Assembly: GCF_019649055.1 (NCBI RefSeq)
Contig: NW_026570341.1
Location: 310,001-374,000 of the forward strand
DNA length: 64,000 nucleotides
Reading direction: 5' to 3'
From: Paramacrobiotus metropolitanus
Taxonomy: Eukaryota > Tardigrada > Eutardigrada > Parachela > Macrobiotidae
Shown: positions 1 through 11,746 of the stretch, in pieces
Layout of the letters: every line of letters begins with the position of its first letter
Position numbering within the stretch: position 1 is the stretch's first letter
Notes under the pieces: model-generated
Seen by the model: the letters and a program-made list of their open reading frames with translations, nothing else
What the model was told of the DNA's origin: nothing
The model's database searches: none
Made by a program: the position numbers and the translations under genes

Positions 1-1076
1 AACAGTAAATCGTTGTAAAACTATCAGTCAGCCGAACGCGCAGTGGATGATTAACCAAAGTTTCAAAGCTGCATAAATATCGCCTGTTGGAAATATACTG
101 AATGTATCCCACCCCACAGGAAGTACAGCAGTCGCAATTTTATGTTGAAATCATTTTTAGAATTTCGAGGTTTGGCGAAACTGATTTTCGAGTATAACCA
201 GGAGGTCGTTTTGCCCATGTCCGTGATGTAAGTCGGATCATAGTGCCGGCTTTTATCACGGTCGTCAGATTTTACGGACATCAAGGTTCATGTGCATATT
301 CTGCCATTTTGACGGACGTAAAGAAAAATGTGACGAAAGCCGAGTAAAAATAGGCCTTTATTCTTTCCAAATGTATAAAATTTTTCTGAATCCCCGTCGT
401 GACTTGTGGCGGTGGTCGAAGACTCGAAGATAAAAATTAATAAAGCACTCAAATAAAATGGTCTATTATTTACAGAACTACTCGTGTTTGTACTCGTATT
501 AAAAACAAATAGAAGAAAAAATTAACGAAGACAAAATAATAATAACATAATATTATTAATCATTAAATATTAATAAGAATAATAATAATAGGTACAAGTA
601 TTAAAAATATTAATAAGAATCTTAAAAAAATTAGGATCCGTCGGTTTACAAAAGTCTTGCAACAAGACATTTCTTTCGAGTATAAACGGTATACCCTTGG
701 AAAACCAGGAAATACACAGCAGAAAAGCGAAAATATAAATTACAATAATTAAGTGAAAGGCAGCCATAAACTAACTTGGCAGCCAGTTTGGAGATTATGC
801 GTGGTAATGCTATGAGTGTATTGTGCACAGTCCCTTCTCATGTTAATTGGGACAAATTCTTCATTTGTTAATTTGATCATATTTGTTGAGCGAAGCTCGC
901 CTTGTACATATTGAGAAATAAAATAGTTTTTAACTAACTAATCTAAATAACTACGAGTACTATAATTCTGTCCGCGAAAAACCACTGCAATGCGCTGACC
1001 ATTGCGCCACAAAGAGCTGGCAGTACACGTAGTGTCCGGTGGACCGACATCCCAGCGCAGTCAGTGACGGACCGCT
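1..1076. other. AT-rich non-coding flank downstream of gene A
   Basis: No ORF here resembles a gene. It holds an AT-rich simple-repeat patch (about 535-600, AAT/TAA units) and, just after the stop of gene A, a stretch at 960-1030 that aligns with the sequence after the stops of genes C and D, so it is probably 3' UTR of gene A. Confidence 0.5.
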
Positions 1077-3129
1077 TCAGGATCCCTGGCGCGCCGTCCA
1101 CACGCACAGTTGAACGAGGAAGTGCCGGGTGATGCGCGACAACTTCTCCAGCCGCAAATCCTGCAGACCGTCACGGCACCACTTCTTCCCGCGATAATGC
1201 GCCGCGGGACGCGGATCCGCCGACTGCAGCGCGCACAGCACCTACAGCACGGCGGAAGATCATTTCCCAACTTTCTCAAGGTTACCTTAATTTCGGTTAA
1301 CGTATTAGTATTAAAATTGACCAAGCAGTTTAAAACGAGGAACCCAAGAAACCCAAGGCACTCTAAGAAATCTGAGAAAAACACAAGAAACACGAGAAAA
1401 CATAAGAAAACATTAGAAAACGTAAGAGAACATAAGAAAACGTAAGAAAACATAAAAAACATAAGAAAACAAGTCGGACGAGAATGACCAGCGTGGATCG
1501 CAGGTCACGAAAAGCCATAACTATAATCTGTCCCTACCTGCCCGACAAATGGTACGTCCGTCTGCTGGGATTTCCCGCCGCCATTCAACCACTGTCGCAA
1601 CCGTAGCAGCTGCTCCTCATCCGGCTCCGGCAGCCCCGCTTCCACCGCTTCCAAAAATCCGCCGACGATATCCTTATTACGCGGGAATCGCACGCAGCGG
1701 ATCCCCATCTCCAGCTGCGTTACGGTCGGCGGCCCCGTGAACCGCGACGTACTGAAGGTGCAGACCAGGATACCGTGGGCGATGTGGATGGTCTCGCACG
1801 GCAGACGGCGCCATCCGGCCAGACTCCGCTTCAACGAGCGCACCTGCTCACATTTATTGCCCGGAGCGTCGTAACGAAACCCGTACACACAGTCCAGGGT
1901 GATACGGTGCAGGTACATACTGCGCAGCCGGATGCCGGTCCGCTGCTTAGACACATAGGCGAGCATTTCCAGCACGTGCTCCACGCCGCCGGCCAACTTC
2001 CACTGCCCCTCTCCGCGGTGGGTGAGGATGACGCGCTGAGTGTCCGGGCGGAGACCGTGGAACACCGTTGACATGCAGAGGAAGGGGCCCACATCGCCGC
2101 GGATGATGATGGTGGAACGAAGGGCCGGCGTCTCCATAATCCGGTTCCACGTGGTGCACACGGCGCGCAGCTTCGTCTGGGTGACGGTGTCCAAGTCGGC
2201 CAAGACCTCCTGCCATACTTCCGCCGGGAACGTCATGGCGTCATCCGTGGCCGAGGTCTCGCAGCGAGGGTCCTTGGTCACGCTGAGCAGGATCGCCTGG
2301 AGGCGCTCCAGGCTTTCCTTAACACTCTACAACACATCAGTCATAATTTTAAACTAATCAACTCTTTTCCAAATCAAGCGTTTGAAACAGTTCAAGAAAC
2401 ACTTATTTTTAAATTACTGTTTTTGATATCGAGCCCTGCCATTGTAGGCGGAGTACTCCTCAAGAACCACATTCTCACCAACACAGTATATCCATCCGGC
2501 AGAGAATTTCTCTCTCCGTAACCGCGCTGGTAAATGTACTGCAAGCGGCCGTCCAAGAGGTCCACCGCGAAAACCGGCGAGTACTTTCCCGGGTCCTTGG
2601 CATTCAATCTCTTGACAAGCTCCTCGCGGTCTTTCGTGGACAACGCGGGAACCGTCATGTCCAACTGCAGACTGTCCTTTATAAAGGTGCCGGGACGGAC
2701 GGGAGGGCGCATTAAGTGCTGTTCGGAGGCGCCCCACCAGACTTGCAGCCGACTGAAGGGTACCATGTCGGTGCAGAGTTCTCCGCTGTCCGGATGGATC
2801 CACTGGACCACCGCCCCTCCGGCCTTCTGCACGGCAACCGGTGCCCCACCGAGCACTTCACCCTCCAGCCACATCCAGGGACCCAGCGGCGTCTCCGGTA
2901 CCAGGATCTCCATCGGGATGGTTTCCTGCTGTGGGTCCTCGAACAGTTTAGTCACATCCTGGCGGGTCACGTGTCCCGAAAGGACGATTCTCCCGAAGGG
3001 CGCAAATTCACACCGACGATTGGGACAGAGCAGGTCCACGACGAGGCCACCGTCCGCGACATCCCCGACGCGTCCGAGACGCAGCCGCTGATCGCTGCCC
3101 TTAACGTACACCACGTTAGCGCGATCCAT
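1077..3129 (-). CDS. F-box-like protein, cluster gene A (intact member)
   Basis: Three exons on the minus strand: 3129-2479, 2326-1538 and 1241-1077, all joined in phase 0 with GT-AG ends, giving about 534 aa. Exon 1 (217 aa) is an unrecognised N-terminal domain that includes GPWMWLEGE and SPVFAVDLLDGRLQYIYQ. Exon 2 (263 aa) opens with an F-box-like segment (FPAEVWQEVLADLD, then TKLRAVCTTWNRIMETPAL) followed by a leucine/beta-rich region unique to the family. Exon 3 (54 aa) carries ADPRPAAHYRGKKWC. F-box proteins normally recruit substrates to SCF ubiquitin ligases through Skp1; that role is inferred from the F-box alone. The ATG at 3129 is chosen because C and D start at the matching place; the frame stays open upstream. 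Of five family copies here this is the only one without a lesion, so it is the likely functional one. Confidence 0.75.
1376..1466. repeat. A-rich tandem repeat in intron 2 of gene A
   Basis: Degenerate copies of a roughly 10-nt unit (AAAACATAAG and variants) fill the middle of the intron between exons 2 and 3. Read on the coding strand it is pyrimidine-rich, CTTATGTTTT. The related unit CTTAGGTT occurs in the same intron of gene B, and AACCTAAGAA in an AMPK gamma intron. Confidence 0.7.
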
Positions 3130-4120
3130 TCGCAATCGACGCACCCAAGTCAGAAAAAGCCAAAACAAATTCGGGGAAAGAAAATTAGCACGCTTCAAAG
3201 TGTACCTTATTGAAACGTAAATAAACTGACACGTGATCAGCGGCGAAATAATTTGTAATCTGCAGTTCTGCACTGAACGATCTCGTTAGTTGTGCATTTA
3301 CGGTTTCTATGTCCGCGGATATACGCGGAGTTGTACGTCCGCTAAAACCGCGCTTTACGTGGCCATTACGATGTACGTAGGATTTACGAATGCGTTTCGG
3401 CGACACATTGCGAAATGCGTTCTTACGCTTTTCTAGTTGGCTCGTTATGGTTCTGCTATATCGGTGATTGGTCGTCCCGTCCAACTGCTCTGATAAAAGT
3501 GTTAGCAGAGAACTGAGAGGAGGGCTGGGGCTATCGCTGACGACCGGCATCCCAGTGGACAGGGACCGCCTTAATGCAATACTTCAAGTACTGCATGTGA
3601 GGGCATTTGCAGTTGACGCTTGCTCCTTTTACTTCTCTGCGTAGTACTAGTTTTTACAATTCTTTTGGAGCTTTTCAAGCTCAAAAGTTTCGCCTATGGC
3701 ACAAGTCAGTGGGGTTTTTACCTCTATGTCCAGAGTTATACAATATTCGAAAAAGTTTAAAGACTTTTGATAATACTTAGATTTTTGCCTTTCGGTGAAT
3801 GAAGTGCGGCAGACTCATCCAGTTGTGCCGGTACAAACGTAAAACTGTTCTTGTGGAGAGGACACAAAAATAATAGTGCATTTGCGTTTCTTACTTGTAT
3901 GTGTACAAATCACGCATACATCTATACAAGTAGGCAAAAGTAGGCCGGGCCAGCCAATGGCAATTGCGAAACGTTTTAGTTGTATGTATGTATGCGTGAT
4001 TGGTACACCTACAAGTTGCAGCATAGTATCTGTGCGTTTTTTTAGAATAGGTCGGCACTTAGTAGATGAAAAGATATCTAACGTCAGCTGATGTCCTTGA
4101 ACTTCAAGAATGCACATGCA
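3130..4120. other. Upstream region of gene A, no gene seen
   Basis: This lies between the start of gene A and the 3' end of the reverse-transcriptase fragment. It should contain the gene A promoter, but I could not identify a clear TATA box or the paired element seen upstream of genes C and D. Small ORFs here show no family resemblance. Confidence 0.4.
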
Positions 4121-5180
4121 TTAGTAATCCCGTTTAGCTAGCTTAAAAGCAAAAAACACATCCTCGTTGTCAACCATGTCGTTAAACGTTCCAAGAACAG
4201 AGACAGCGTTTCCCCGTTGTATCTCAATACTGATTTTCTGGCGCAAAAACTCTCCTGACCGAGGATTACCAGTACAATCGCTGATCTTTCGCGATAGCTC
4301 CTTGAAGAATTTCTTTGTGAGTGGTCCAAATGTGCCCGTGGTTTCGAATGCGATCGGCTGTACTACATATCGGTCTGCAAGTCCACCGTACTTCCCTAGC
4401 TTATGGTTTTCGCGTGCTTCCGCTGCACTTCCCGGCACCCGTGACGTCCGGGCGATGTACGTTTGAGCGAACGTGTCTGCCACTGTCACATCCCATACTA
4501 ACGGTTTTCCATTTTTCCAAGGGAAAGCGGTAACTCCGTCTGGTCTTTTTCCATCTCCTCTGTCCAGACCCGGCGGCTCGAGGGACGATGGCATTCGTGC
4601 AGAGTTCAAGGCTCGCTTTGTCACATCATTCAACACGGCGTGAACGCCATGCCTTCCTTTCGCTAACTTGCAAACCAAGCCATGGTGTCCCAGGCTGTCC
4701 ACTACGTTACCGCAACGGCATACATGCTGTTCGCAGACTGGGGCTCCCAACCGTCGCGCAACGGCTATGCGTAAGTGGGCATCTTCCAACAGGTTTCCGA
4801 AGAGGGATACTGGCAATGCTGACAACCAGGCGCGCGACTCCGATGAGGATGCAGCCAACAGGCGGGCAGAGGTAATTACGTCGGCGTTCTCCATCATGCG
4901 GGATGCTGTCTGGGTGTGCTGTGGCGTAGTCCACGCGGACTGAAACCGGCGACTTTCTGTGCGAGGGGGTTCGGTTGGAAAAGCGAGATGTCCACACTTC
5001 TGTCAGGTGGTTACACCGATCCTTGATGGATTCATTGCGGGTAACATTACACACCATGTCGACAGCACCATGGACTGATGAGGTGTAAGCAGCTAGCGCC
5101 ACTTCTGTTGCGCTGATCAACCCTAAGCCTCCAAATTTCATGGGTAACGATGCTTGGTTCCATACTGTGTCCGACATTGC
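4121..5180 (-). mobile_element. 5'-truncated reverse-transcriptase retroelement, C-terminal part
   Basis: Two minus-strand frames (5177-4890 and 4897-4121) together encode the C-terminal third of the same RT protein family found at 52.6-54.8 kb and 63.0-63.7 kb. Shared landmarks are VWNQASLPMKFGGLGL, ARRLGAPVCEQHVCRCG, GKRPDGVTAFPWKNGKPL and WDVTVADTFAQTYIA. One frameshift near 4895 separates the frames. The catalytic RT core is missing, so this is a 5'-truncated dead copy between genes A and B. No target-site duplication was recognised. The class of retroelement is uncertain, because no endonuclease is visible in any copy here. Confidence 0.75.
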
Positions 5181-5220
5181 AACATTGGTCAGCTGTTCCG
5201 CTTTAAATCGGATGTTGCAG

Positions 5221-5275
5221 CGCTAATGCACTATTAGTGCATTAGCGTGCGTTAGCGTATTAGTGCGTTAGCGTG
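5221..5275. repeat. Short tandem/palindromic GCGTTAGCGTATTAG repeat
   Basis: About 55 nt of alternating GCATTAG, GCGTTAG and CACTAAT motifs, partly self-complementary, just beyond the 5' end of the truncated RT element. Confidence 0.6.
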
Positions 5276-5833
5276 TATGCCTGTTCGTGTAACAAAGCGT
5301 TCTACACTAATCCGAGAATGCAAACATGAAACCATACACAGAACTGGATGACTGATAAAGTTAGTAGTTACCCGTGAAAACTGTTTTTGATACTAACAGT
5401 CAGCTGCCGTTTGCAAGACGGTCAGTCTGTCTATTTACGACGGCCGACTCTCTCATGGTTTGAGTATTAACGGTTATAAATGCCATCAGTTTAGAAGTTC
5501 CCGCTGACCTTTAGTAATAATCGAGATTTACCTTTATTTTTACTGGACTCCGTCACAAAATCATCAACAGCATGTTACGCTTGTGGACAAACCGCACAGT
5601 ATCTGCTAAAGCAGAAAACATACAAACAGGCGATTCGTCAATGCAAGACCCCTACGGATACAAAATACAACGAGCCAGCACCCAAAACCCCGCTTCGAGA
5701 AAATGCAGTACGATAAAAAGGAATTACAGTCAGACATGTATTAGGAGAAAAACCGTAGAAGCTACCCTGACGATACTACGGAATAAAAAGGCTAATGACA
5801 AACCAGCACTGACAAATCGGTTGGCCTTGCAGT

Positions 5834-7947
5834 TTACGGGAGTTCCACCTCCTCCAGTCGGAGTTTATCGTTGGCGTGACGAAGAAAGCCGGGCAGGAGA
5901 AGGAGGAAGCGCAGCGCCGTGCGCGACAGCTTCTCCAAGCGCAAATCCTGCAGTCCATCCGTGCACCACTGCTTGCCGCGGTAATGCGCGGAGGGACGCG
6001 GATCAGCCGTCTGGGTCACGCACAAAGCCTGACAAACAAGAGAAGGTATCAACCGTGCGATCAACAGCAGGAACATAACCTAATGGAACGCATTCTTAGA
6101 CTAGAAGTTTTCTTACGTCACTCTTAGGTTTCTTATGTTATTCTTCGGTTATTTAGGTTTCTTAGGTTATTCTTAGGTTTTTCTTTCGTTTCTTAGGTAT
6201 TTCTTAAGGGTTGTGACTCTTCTTACGCTCGTCCTAAAGTTTCTTAGGTTTGTCCGAAACGTCGTTTATTTCATCGCTTTCCTTACAGTAAATTAACAGG
6301 ATTTAAGGCTGTTCTGCACATGAACTTACCCTGCAGACGGCTCTGCGCTGATACTCCTTCTTTTGCTCCACCGCGATCACCGCCAACCACTCGGCCAATG
6401 TCCGCACTTCGTCGTCGCTGGGCGCCGACAGCGCCGCCTCCAACGCCTCCCACACCGTGGACGCCCAGTCCCGGCTGCTTAACGGTAGACGCGCAATGAG
6501 TACCGGGAATTCCAGCTGGAAATACGTATGCGGCCAGTAGCGCACGTCGCAGCGCAGCCGCACGGCGCAATGCACTAGACAGACGGTCTCACAGGGCAGA
6601 CCGCGGGACGCGGCGATGAATTCCTCCAGATCCGTCCGCAGCGGTCGCGGCACGTACTTGGGGTTATGCATGTCGCAGTAAGTTAAATTGTACGTCTTGC
6701 CCTCCTCGAAATCCAGATAAGCCATTTCCGGGAGGAAGTGCGTGCCGCCGACGACATACAGCGCCGTCAGTCGCATCCCGGGATGGCTCCGCGCCACGTA
6801 GTGGATCGTATCCGCCACGGCGAAGAAATCCCGGGTGTTCCCGCGGAAACCGTGGTGGCGGTCAACAAGGATCAGGCGCTTCGTGGTGGAACGCAGACAT
6901 TTGAAGATGGGCGCTGCCAGGGCGAAATGACGCGGATTACGGACACTTTTAATGGATGCCCTCGTCTGGATGAGAAGGTTCGCCGTGAGCACCGGCGCGT
7001 CCAGCAGCGCGTTCCACGCCGAGCATACCGCGCGCAGCCGGGTCTGTGTCAGCGTGTCCAGATGGGCGAACACTACCAGCCGCACATCCACCGCCACGGC
7101 GTGCCAATCACCCGGCGTCCCACGCTCAACGGGAACCGCCGCGACCTCACGCCGGATCCTGGGGAGGCAGCTGAGCAGCATCTCGTGAAAGTGCTCAGCG
7201 ACCTTCTGTACAACACCGGCAACAGCGGCTCAATATACTTACAGCAAACGCGAGCCGAAAGAGCCGTTGACGAACCTGTGCCGCCTTGCTGGCCGGAGGA
7301 TACCTGCCGGACGCAAACACCTCCACAACACACTGCAACCGTCCATCCACGATGTCCACGGACACCACCCGGCCGTATGGCCGCCGCTCGGCCAGATGTG
7401 GCCGTGCTGTCGCCTCCTGCGCCATCTGCGCTACTGACGCTCCATCGCACGCGGCGGGCAACGGGAGACGGTGCGTGACAAATCGACCCGGGAGCGTCTC
7501 CTCCAGAATCGCATTCTTGGTACGTTGCCCCGCCCACCAGGCGTCGGACACGGGCCAACGGACGCGATACAACGGGGTGATGTCCGTCCAGACGGCGCCG
7601 CTGTCGTCGCGTCCCTGGACGATGGTCTGCGAAGAGTACCGATACCCGGCGGACGGATCCCACAACGCCGCAGCCGGATTGCGGATCTCCGCCGGCCATC
7701 AGCGCCACGCAGCGTGGCGATGCTCCCGCCGCAGCACCTCCACCGGGACCGCCGGCCACCCCTCCGTCTTTGCCTAGTCCCGGCCATCCCAGCGTTGATA
7801 ACTATTGGTTAGGAAGACCTTGTGGAAGGGGAAGAGCTCGCGGCGCCGACCGGGACAGAGAAGGTCGATGTACAGTCCGCTGTCGGCCACGTCCACGATA
7901 CGGCCGTGCAGGAGGACGTGGTGGGCGGCCACTACGTTGACCTCCAT
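5834..7947 (-). pseudogene. F-box-like cluster gene B, two in-frame stops in exon 1
   Basis: Same layout as gene A on the minus strand: exon 1 7947-7243 (donor GTAAGT), exon 2 7205-6330 (donor GTAAGT), exon 3 6028-5834, all phase 0. Exon 2 is intact and has the F-box-like segment (FAHLDTLTQTRLRAVCSAWNALLDAPVL). Exon 3 carries TADPRPSAHYRGKQWC. Exon 1 starts MEVNVVAAHHVLLHGRIVDVA but is broken by TAG at 7776-7774 and TGA at 7701-7699. The frame after each stop is the same as before it, and family resemblance resumes, so these are nonsense changes rather than an indel. B is the most divergent of the four full-length members. An unrecognised intron covering both stops is an alternative, but the paralogs have none there. 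Confidence 0.7.
6115..6262. repeat. CTTAGGTT tandem repeat in intron 2 of gene B
   Basis: Degenerate 10-12 nt units (TTTCTTAGGTTATTC type) occupy most of the intron between exons 2 and 3. The position matches the A-rich repeat of gene A and the motif is related, which suggests the repeat predates the duplication or recurs in introns of this genome. Confidence 0.65.
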
Positions 7948-8470
7948 GGCTCACGACGGATTTCTGGGCACACGCTGAAATAGCACAAGGTACAGATACC
8001 GTAATGGGTCCTCCGTAAGTGCCTTACGTAACTGAAGAATACGTAATATTCCAGCATGCTAATCACCATATTTGCGCGCAGCAAGACCATATCATATCTG
8101 TCGTATGATAGGAATGATTTTATTGCTCACCTTGTAAAGATTTCAGAAAAACCCAGCACTTGTAGCTACACTCAGTACACTGGAAGCTACAGTCTTTTGG
8201 CGTGGCGTACTGCGAAGAGCGAATTGCTAATTCGTCGAGATAGGAAAATTTATTTTTTAAACTGTTGGCCGAACGAGTAGAGAAGACGGATATCCAAATT
8301 AATGTCGTTGCACATTTCACCGGCTTGAATGGACTGAGAAATTGAGAATACGCGCACGATACGCCCACCACATCTACTGTTGAAGGACACAACGAATCAC
8401 CGATCATCGTATATCTCATGACCGGTCCTTAGTGGACCCTGTTTTAACCCCTTCCACTCCAAGCGCTATT
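7948..8470. other. Divergent intergenic region between genes B and C
   Basis: This holds the head-to-head upstream regions of gene B (minus) and gene C (plus). Short ORFs on both strands show no family resemblance. No promoter motif for gene B could be placed. Confidence 0.4.
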
Positions 8471-8581
8471 AACGTCATCGTACAACTGTTGCGAAAAAAA
8501 AATGCGCGGCTAATGCTTATTTTCTTAAACGGAGTGAACACTTAAGCAGTGCTTAGAGCGCGCCAGAGAAAATCTATATAA
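8471..8581 (+). promoter_or_regulatory. Candidate promoter of gene C
   Basis: A 23-nt block at 8471-8493 (core ACGTCATCGTA, then AACTGTTGCG) recurs almost exactly at 16143-16165 upstream of gene D. It contains a CRE-like ACGTCA. A TATA-like TATATAA lies at 8575-8581, about 205 nt upstream of the gene C start. Conservation between two paralogs whose flanks otherwise differ is the evidence. Confidence 0.5.
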
Positions 8582-8779
8582 CCCGCGCGGGCACGACTGA
8601 CCTGATCGCTCAGTACAGAACTGCAGAAACAACTATTTGGACGCAGATCGTAGGACTCCATAGAGCGAAGATTTACGTTGCACTAAATTCACTTGAAGTC
8701 AGCTAATTTTGTGTGCCGGATTCGTTTTGGCTTCTGTAGTTCTGCTGAGCTGTGTGCGTCGACTACGTCTTTAGACGGA

Positions 8780-10775
8780 ATGTATCGCGCGGACATTGTC
8801 AACGTTCTGGGCAGCGATCAGCGGATGCGCCTCGGCCGCGTTGTGGACCTCGCACCCGGTGGCCTCGTCGTGGATCTGCAGTGCCCCGATCGGCGGCGCG
8901 AATTCGCTCCCTTCGGAGTATCATCCTTCCGGGTCCTGTGAATCGCCGGAAGGTGACTAGATTAAGGAATGACTGGCAGCAGTTGGAGATCCTGGTGCCG
9001 GAGACGATACAGGGTCCCTGGGTGTGGCTGGAGGATGCGGTGAGCGGTGTGGCACGCTTTGTGCCGTACGCACTGCTTGAAGCAAGAGGGGCGGTGGTCC
9101 AGTGGATCAGTCCGGAAAGTGGAGAGCGGTGCACTGATTTGGTGCCCATCAGCCGGCTGCGTCCAGTGTGGGTCGCCGCTGACCAGCCCGTAGTCCGCCA
9201 TCGCATCCGCCGGGGCACCTTTATCAAGCACAGTCTGCAGTTGAACAAGGCGTTTCCCGCGTTGTCCACGAAAGACTGCGAGGAGCTCGTCAAGCGACTG
9301 AATGCCGAGGACCCGGGCAAGTGCTCGCCGGTTTTCGTGGTGGACCTCGAGGACGGCCGGTTGCAGTACATTCACCAGCGCTGTTATGGAGAGAAATATT
9401 CTCTGCCAGATGGAAAAACTGTGCTGGTGAGAAAGTGATTCTCCGAGTTTACTCGGATTACAATAACGATAAGGTTCAAATTCAAACAGTAATGCTTTTC
9501 AAACGTTTTTCGAATTGTTTCAAATGCTCGGAAGTCCGGTTTGATTTTGCAGTGGTTTGATTTGAAGCTTGAATTGCAAAACGTTTGAATTTGTGACCGA
9601 TGTGTTGTAGAGTGTCAAGGAAAGTCTGGAGCGCTACCAGGCGATCCTGCTCAGCGTGACCAGAAACCCTCGGTACGAGAACCCTGCCACGGATAGCGGC
9701 ACGGCGCTGCCGGTGGAATTGTGGCGGGAGGTCTTGGCCGACCTGGACACCGTCACCCAGACGAAGCTGCGCGCCGTGTGCACCACGTGGAAGCGGCTCC
9801 TGGAGACGCCGGCCCTGCGTTCCACCATCGTCATCCGCGGTGATGTGGGCCTCTTCCTGTGCATGTCAACGGTGTACCACTGTCTTCGCCCGGGTACCCA
9901 GCGCGTCATCCTCACCCACCGCGGAGAGGGGCAGTGGAAGTTGGCCGGCGCCGTCGAGCACGTGCTGGAGGTGCTCGCCTATGTGGCAAACCAACGGACC
10001 GGCATCCGGCTGCGCAGCGTGTATCTGCACCGTATCACCCTGGACTGCGTTTATGTTGACAATATGAACGACACCCAGTGTGAACAGCAGACTACACTGC
10101 AGGATGGCTTGGCCGCATGCTGCGATTTGCCATGCGAAACCATCCACATCGTCCACGGCCTCCTCGCCTGCTCCTTCACTTGGTCGCAGTGGCCGGAGCC
10201 GAGCGAGAGGATGCATGTCGAGATGGGGATCCGCTGCATGCGTCTGCCGTCCAATGCGGATTTTGTGGGCGGATTTTTGGATGCGGTGGAGGGGACACTG
10301 CCGGCGCTCGATGAGCCGAAACTCGAGCAACTGCTGCTGTGGCTGAAGAGCGACGAGGAGTCTACGCAGAAGGACGTCATGGCACAGTTCGCTTGTCAGG
10401 TAGATTTTGAAACCCCCAAAATTCTACAAACCGGCTTCCCTTACTGTCCGCTGATTTAGCTTTCTTAAACAAATTAGGTCTTGGTTTAAAATTGTATCCG
10501 TATGGGGAAGTCCGGTTCGAGTTTGAATGGGTTGGATTCAACGCTTGAAATGACGATGTCCATCGTACTTGCAGATGTTGTGTGCGCTGCAGTCGCGGGA
10601 TCCGCGTCCGGCGGCCCGTTACCGCGGGAAGGAGTGGTGCGGTGACGGTCTGCGAGGTTTGCGGCTGGAGAAGCTGTCGCGCATCACTCGGCACTGCCTC
10701 GCTGAACTGCGGACGTGGACGCCGCGCGAAACTGATGGTGAGCGTTGTGCTCACTGCGGCGGACTAATTCCCTAG
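8780..10775 (+). CDS. F-box-like cluster gene C (one frameshift in exon 1)
   Basis: Three exons: 8780-9426, 9611-10399 and 10575-10775, with donors GTGAGA and GTAGAT and phase-0 joins. Exon 2 is exactly as long as in gene A (789 nt) and carries the F-box-like segment LPVELWREVLADLD followed by TKLRAVCTTWKRLLETPAL. Exon 3 has DPRPAARYRGKEWC and runs further than in A, ending at TAG 10773-10775. Exon 1 is one base short: near 8915 the paralogs read TTCGGGAG where this copy reads TTCGGAG, which throws the first about 45 codons out of frame with the rest. Since it is a single missing G in a G run, a sequencing error is as likely as a real mutation. If the frame were continuous the protein would be about 545 aa and close to gene A. 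Confidence 0.7.
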
Positions 10776-11746
10776 ACAGAACTGTAGTCATTTAGATTTG
10801 CTAGCTTACTTTTTCCTTCTGCTTTGATTATTCCACTTTGTATTTTCTGACGTTTCCTATTCGGTACGAGAATATATTGTAGCAGTGGTTTGGCGTTGAT
10901 CGCGAGCGAAAGCGCACGCAGGTGTTGAAATTCTAAATTTTCACGCGTTGATGTCAGTGATAAAGATGTTAAAAGTTCCAAATGACGATCGGCAGTTAAC
11001 AAATCCGTTCACAATTGATCGTGATGATCACCTCTGAACGGATGAGGCAGGGAAACGTAGCGGACAGCTTGTCCATTGGCTCATCACTGGACGTTAACAT
11101 ACATAGATTAGCACAGTTGCGCTTTGCGGTTTGTTTTTATTCGGCCGGTCGTTTGGAAACTTACTACCACGGTTGGCCACAAGTGTTAGGGCGGTCCCGT
11201 CGCCGATCGTCCAGCTGGCGCTATCGGTGGCTCCAAAGTGTATTACGCATCGGGAACGTGAGCTACACTGGATACCGGGGGCCCCCCATGGGCGATCCTA
11301 TGATTTTCTGCGCCAACGCTAATATTTCTGCGGTTTCTAACCACGATCATTGGTTAATTTATGTTCACCTGATTGGGACATATTGTGCCGAGAGTACAGT
11401 ACAGTACCTAAACGGTATGCAACTGTGCGCCACTGCCAATTTGCAGCGACGGAAGCCACTTTCACTTTTTTACCCTGCCCGTGCCGTGATGACGCCAGTA
11501 TAAATTTGTCAAGGGTGAAGGCAATATCGAAAAACTGGCATCAGGAAAGCGCTGTTTTGGTTTTCAATGCTTGAATGTTGTGTTACGATGCTTGAGCTGT
11601 GAAAGTTGTGTGTCGCTTAATTAAGCTGAAGCCTGTAATACTCGTATTAGCCGGTTTATTATTTACGCCTGCAATATTAGCCGCTTTATACACGATTATC
11701 GCAGTAATCTGTTAGTGCATCATTTGTCGCGGTTTCATTACAACAT
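10776..11746. other. Intergenic, no supported gene
   Basis: It holds the gene C 3' UTR, then AT-rich sequence. A 162-codon plus-strand ORF at 11015-11503 has no recognisable domain, no paralog in the window and an unusual composition, so I do not call it. Confidence 0.4.

Noticed and set aside
965-1020. tRNA-like A box on the minus strand (GTGGCGCAATGGTCAGCGC)
   Set aside because: No B box or pairing arms follow, and the stretch aligns with the 3' flanks of genes C and D, so it is 3' UTR of gene A.
1061-1462. Lys/Asn/Arg-rich and Phe/Leu-rich ORFs over the intron repeat of gene A
   Set aside because: Simple-repeat translation on both strands. It overlaps an intron defined by paralog comparison.
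5572-6078. 168-codon plus-strand ORF over exon 3 of gene B
   Set aside because: It is antisense to a conserved exon. Family comparison supports only the minus strand there.
11015-11503. 162-codon plus-strand ORF after gene C
   Set aside because: No paralog, domain or splice context supports it. It may be chance.
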